Shown here in pieces: positions 63,569-64,000 of a stretch of DNA of 64,000 bases; the stretch's first letter is position 1, and the number at the start of each line of letters is the position of its first letter. A program made the translations under genes and the position numbers. This DNA comes from Halorhodospira halochloris (GTDB lineage Bacteria; Pseudomonadota; Gammaproteobacteria; Nitrococcales; Halorhodospiraceae). Below the pieces are notes generated by a model that saw only the letters and a list, made by a program, of their open reading frames with translations, searched no databases and was not told the DNA's origin. The DNA lies in the NCBI RefSeq assembly GCF_002356555.2, contig NZ_AP017372.2:744001-808000 (forward strand), read 5' to 3'.

Positions 63569-64000
63569 GCGAGGTACCATTGTCCGCCCCCGTTGCTGGT
63601 GTCGATGAGGCGGGTAGAGGCCCTTGGGCGGGGCCGGTAGTTGCTGCAGCGGTTATCCTTGAACATCCGGTTCCCGGTGTGACTGATTCCAAGAGGTTAA
63701 CAGCTAAGGTGCGCGAACATTTGGCGGGAGTGATTCGTGATAGTGCCTTGGCTTGGGCTCTGGGCCGTGCGGAAGTAGCGGAAGTAGACCAACTAAATGT
63801 TCGTCAAGCTACCCTGCTAGCTATGCGCCGGGCTTTGCAAGCCCTGAACCTCTCCCCGGGCGGAGTGTTGATTGATGGTAAAGACTTGCCCGCGGAGCTG
63901 AAATGGCCAGCTCGAGCTGTGGTCGGCGGCGATTCCAGCGAGCCAGCTATAGCGGCAGCTTCGATTCTTGCCAAAACGGCGCGTGATCGTGAGATGGTGG
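63565..64000 (+). CDS. rnhB: Ribonuclease HII (5' part, runs off the window)
   Basis: A GTG at 63565 overlaps the lpxB stop. The frame reads [31 protein letters not shown] and [11 protein letters not shown], then [20 protein letters not shown], the RNase HII acidic active-site and C-terminal motifs. No stop occurs before 64000, so the 3' end is missing. Confidence 0.95.
   Translation, partial: MSEVPLSAPVAGVDEAGRGPWAGPVVAAAVILEHPVPGVTDSKRLTAKVREHLAGVIRDSALAWALGRAEVAEVDQLNVRQATLLAMRRALQALNLSPGGVLIDGKDLPAELKWPARAVVGGDSSEPAIAAASILAKTARDREMV

Overview
The window looks like part of the chromosome of a halophilic sulfur-oxidising purple gammaproteobacterium (Chromatiales / Ectothiorhodospiraceae, possibly Halorhodospira). 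This is inferred from the flavocytochrome c sulfide dehydrogenase pair, the gammaproteobacterial order map-rpsB-tsf-pyrH-frr-uppS-cdsA-dxr-rseP-bamA-fabZ-lpxA-lpxB-rnhB, acidic protein tails and a tmRNA tag very close to that of E. coli. No species assignment was possible without a database.

Layout. 0-6.8 kb: aryl-CoA / arylpyruvate metabolism (paaK, iorBA) on the minus strand, fccAB, a small membrane protein and a nucleoside deaminase. 6.9-16 kb: a complete type I-E CRISPR-Cas operon (cas3, cse1, cse2, cas7, cas5, cas6e, cas1, cas2). It also carries a 56-codon gene, overlapping the cse1 start, that I do not recognise. 16.1-19.8 kb: one CRISPR array of 40 intact repeats, split by an IS3-family element with a 3-bp target duplication and ending in a truncated repeat fused to a DUF4338 gene fragment. 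19.8-25.7 kb: an accessory zone with three integron attC-like sites, a PIN toxin / Phd-type antitoxin cassette, a cassette encoding a PUA/EVE-like plus NucS-like nuclease, remnants of IS4, IS21, IS605 and a chemotaxis receptor, the nfeD-qmcA pair and an orphan higA. 25.8-64 kb: core genome. It holds ssrA and smpB, fur and bamE, rnfH, ratA, recN, nadK, the hrcA-grpE-dnaK-dnaJ-dapB heat-shock/DAP cluster, a 2-hydroxyacyl-CoA dehydratase-like activase pair, dapE-dapD-dapC-glnD-map, and the translation / envelope biogenesis cluster running off the right end.

Scattered through the window are six copies (five complete, one half) of a palindromic element of about 150-180 bp. Its core of about 52 bp is nearly invariant and is flanked by long inverted arms. 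In two copies the arms are perfect inverted repeats of about 45-51 bp, yet their sequences differ between the copies. I consider this the most unusual structure in the window. Next come the unrecognised gene and its promoter region in the Cascade operon, the integron-like cassettes beside the CRISPR array, and two pairs of overlapping spacers that reconstruct short coding stretches of past targets with synonymous differences.
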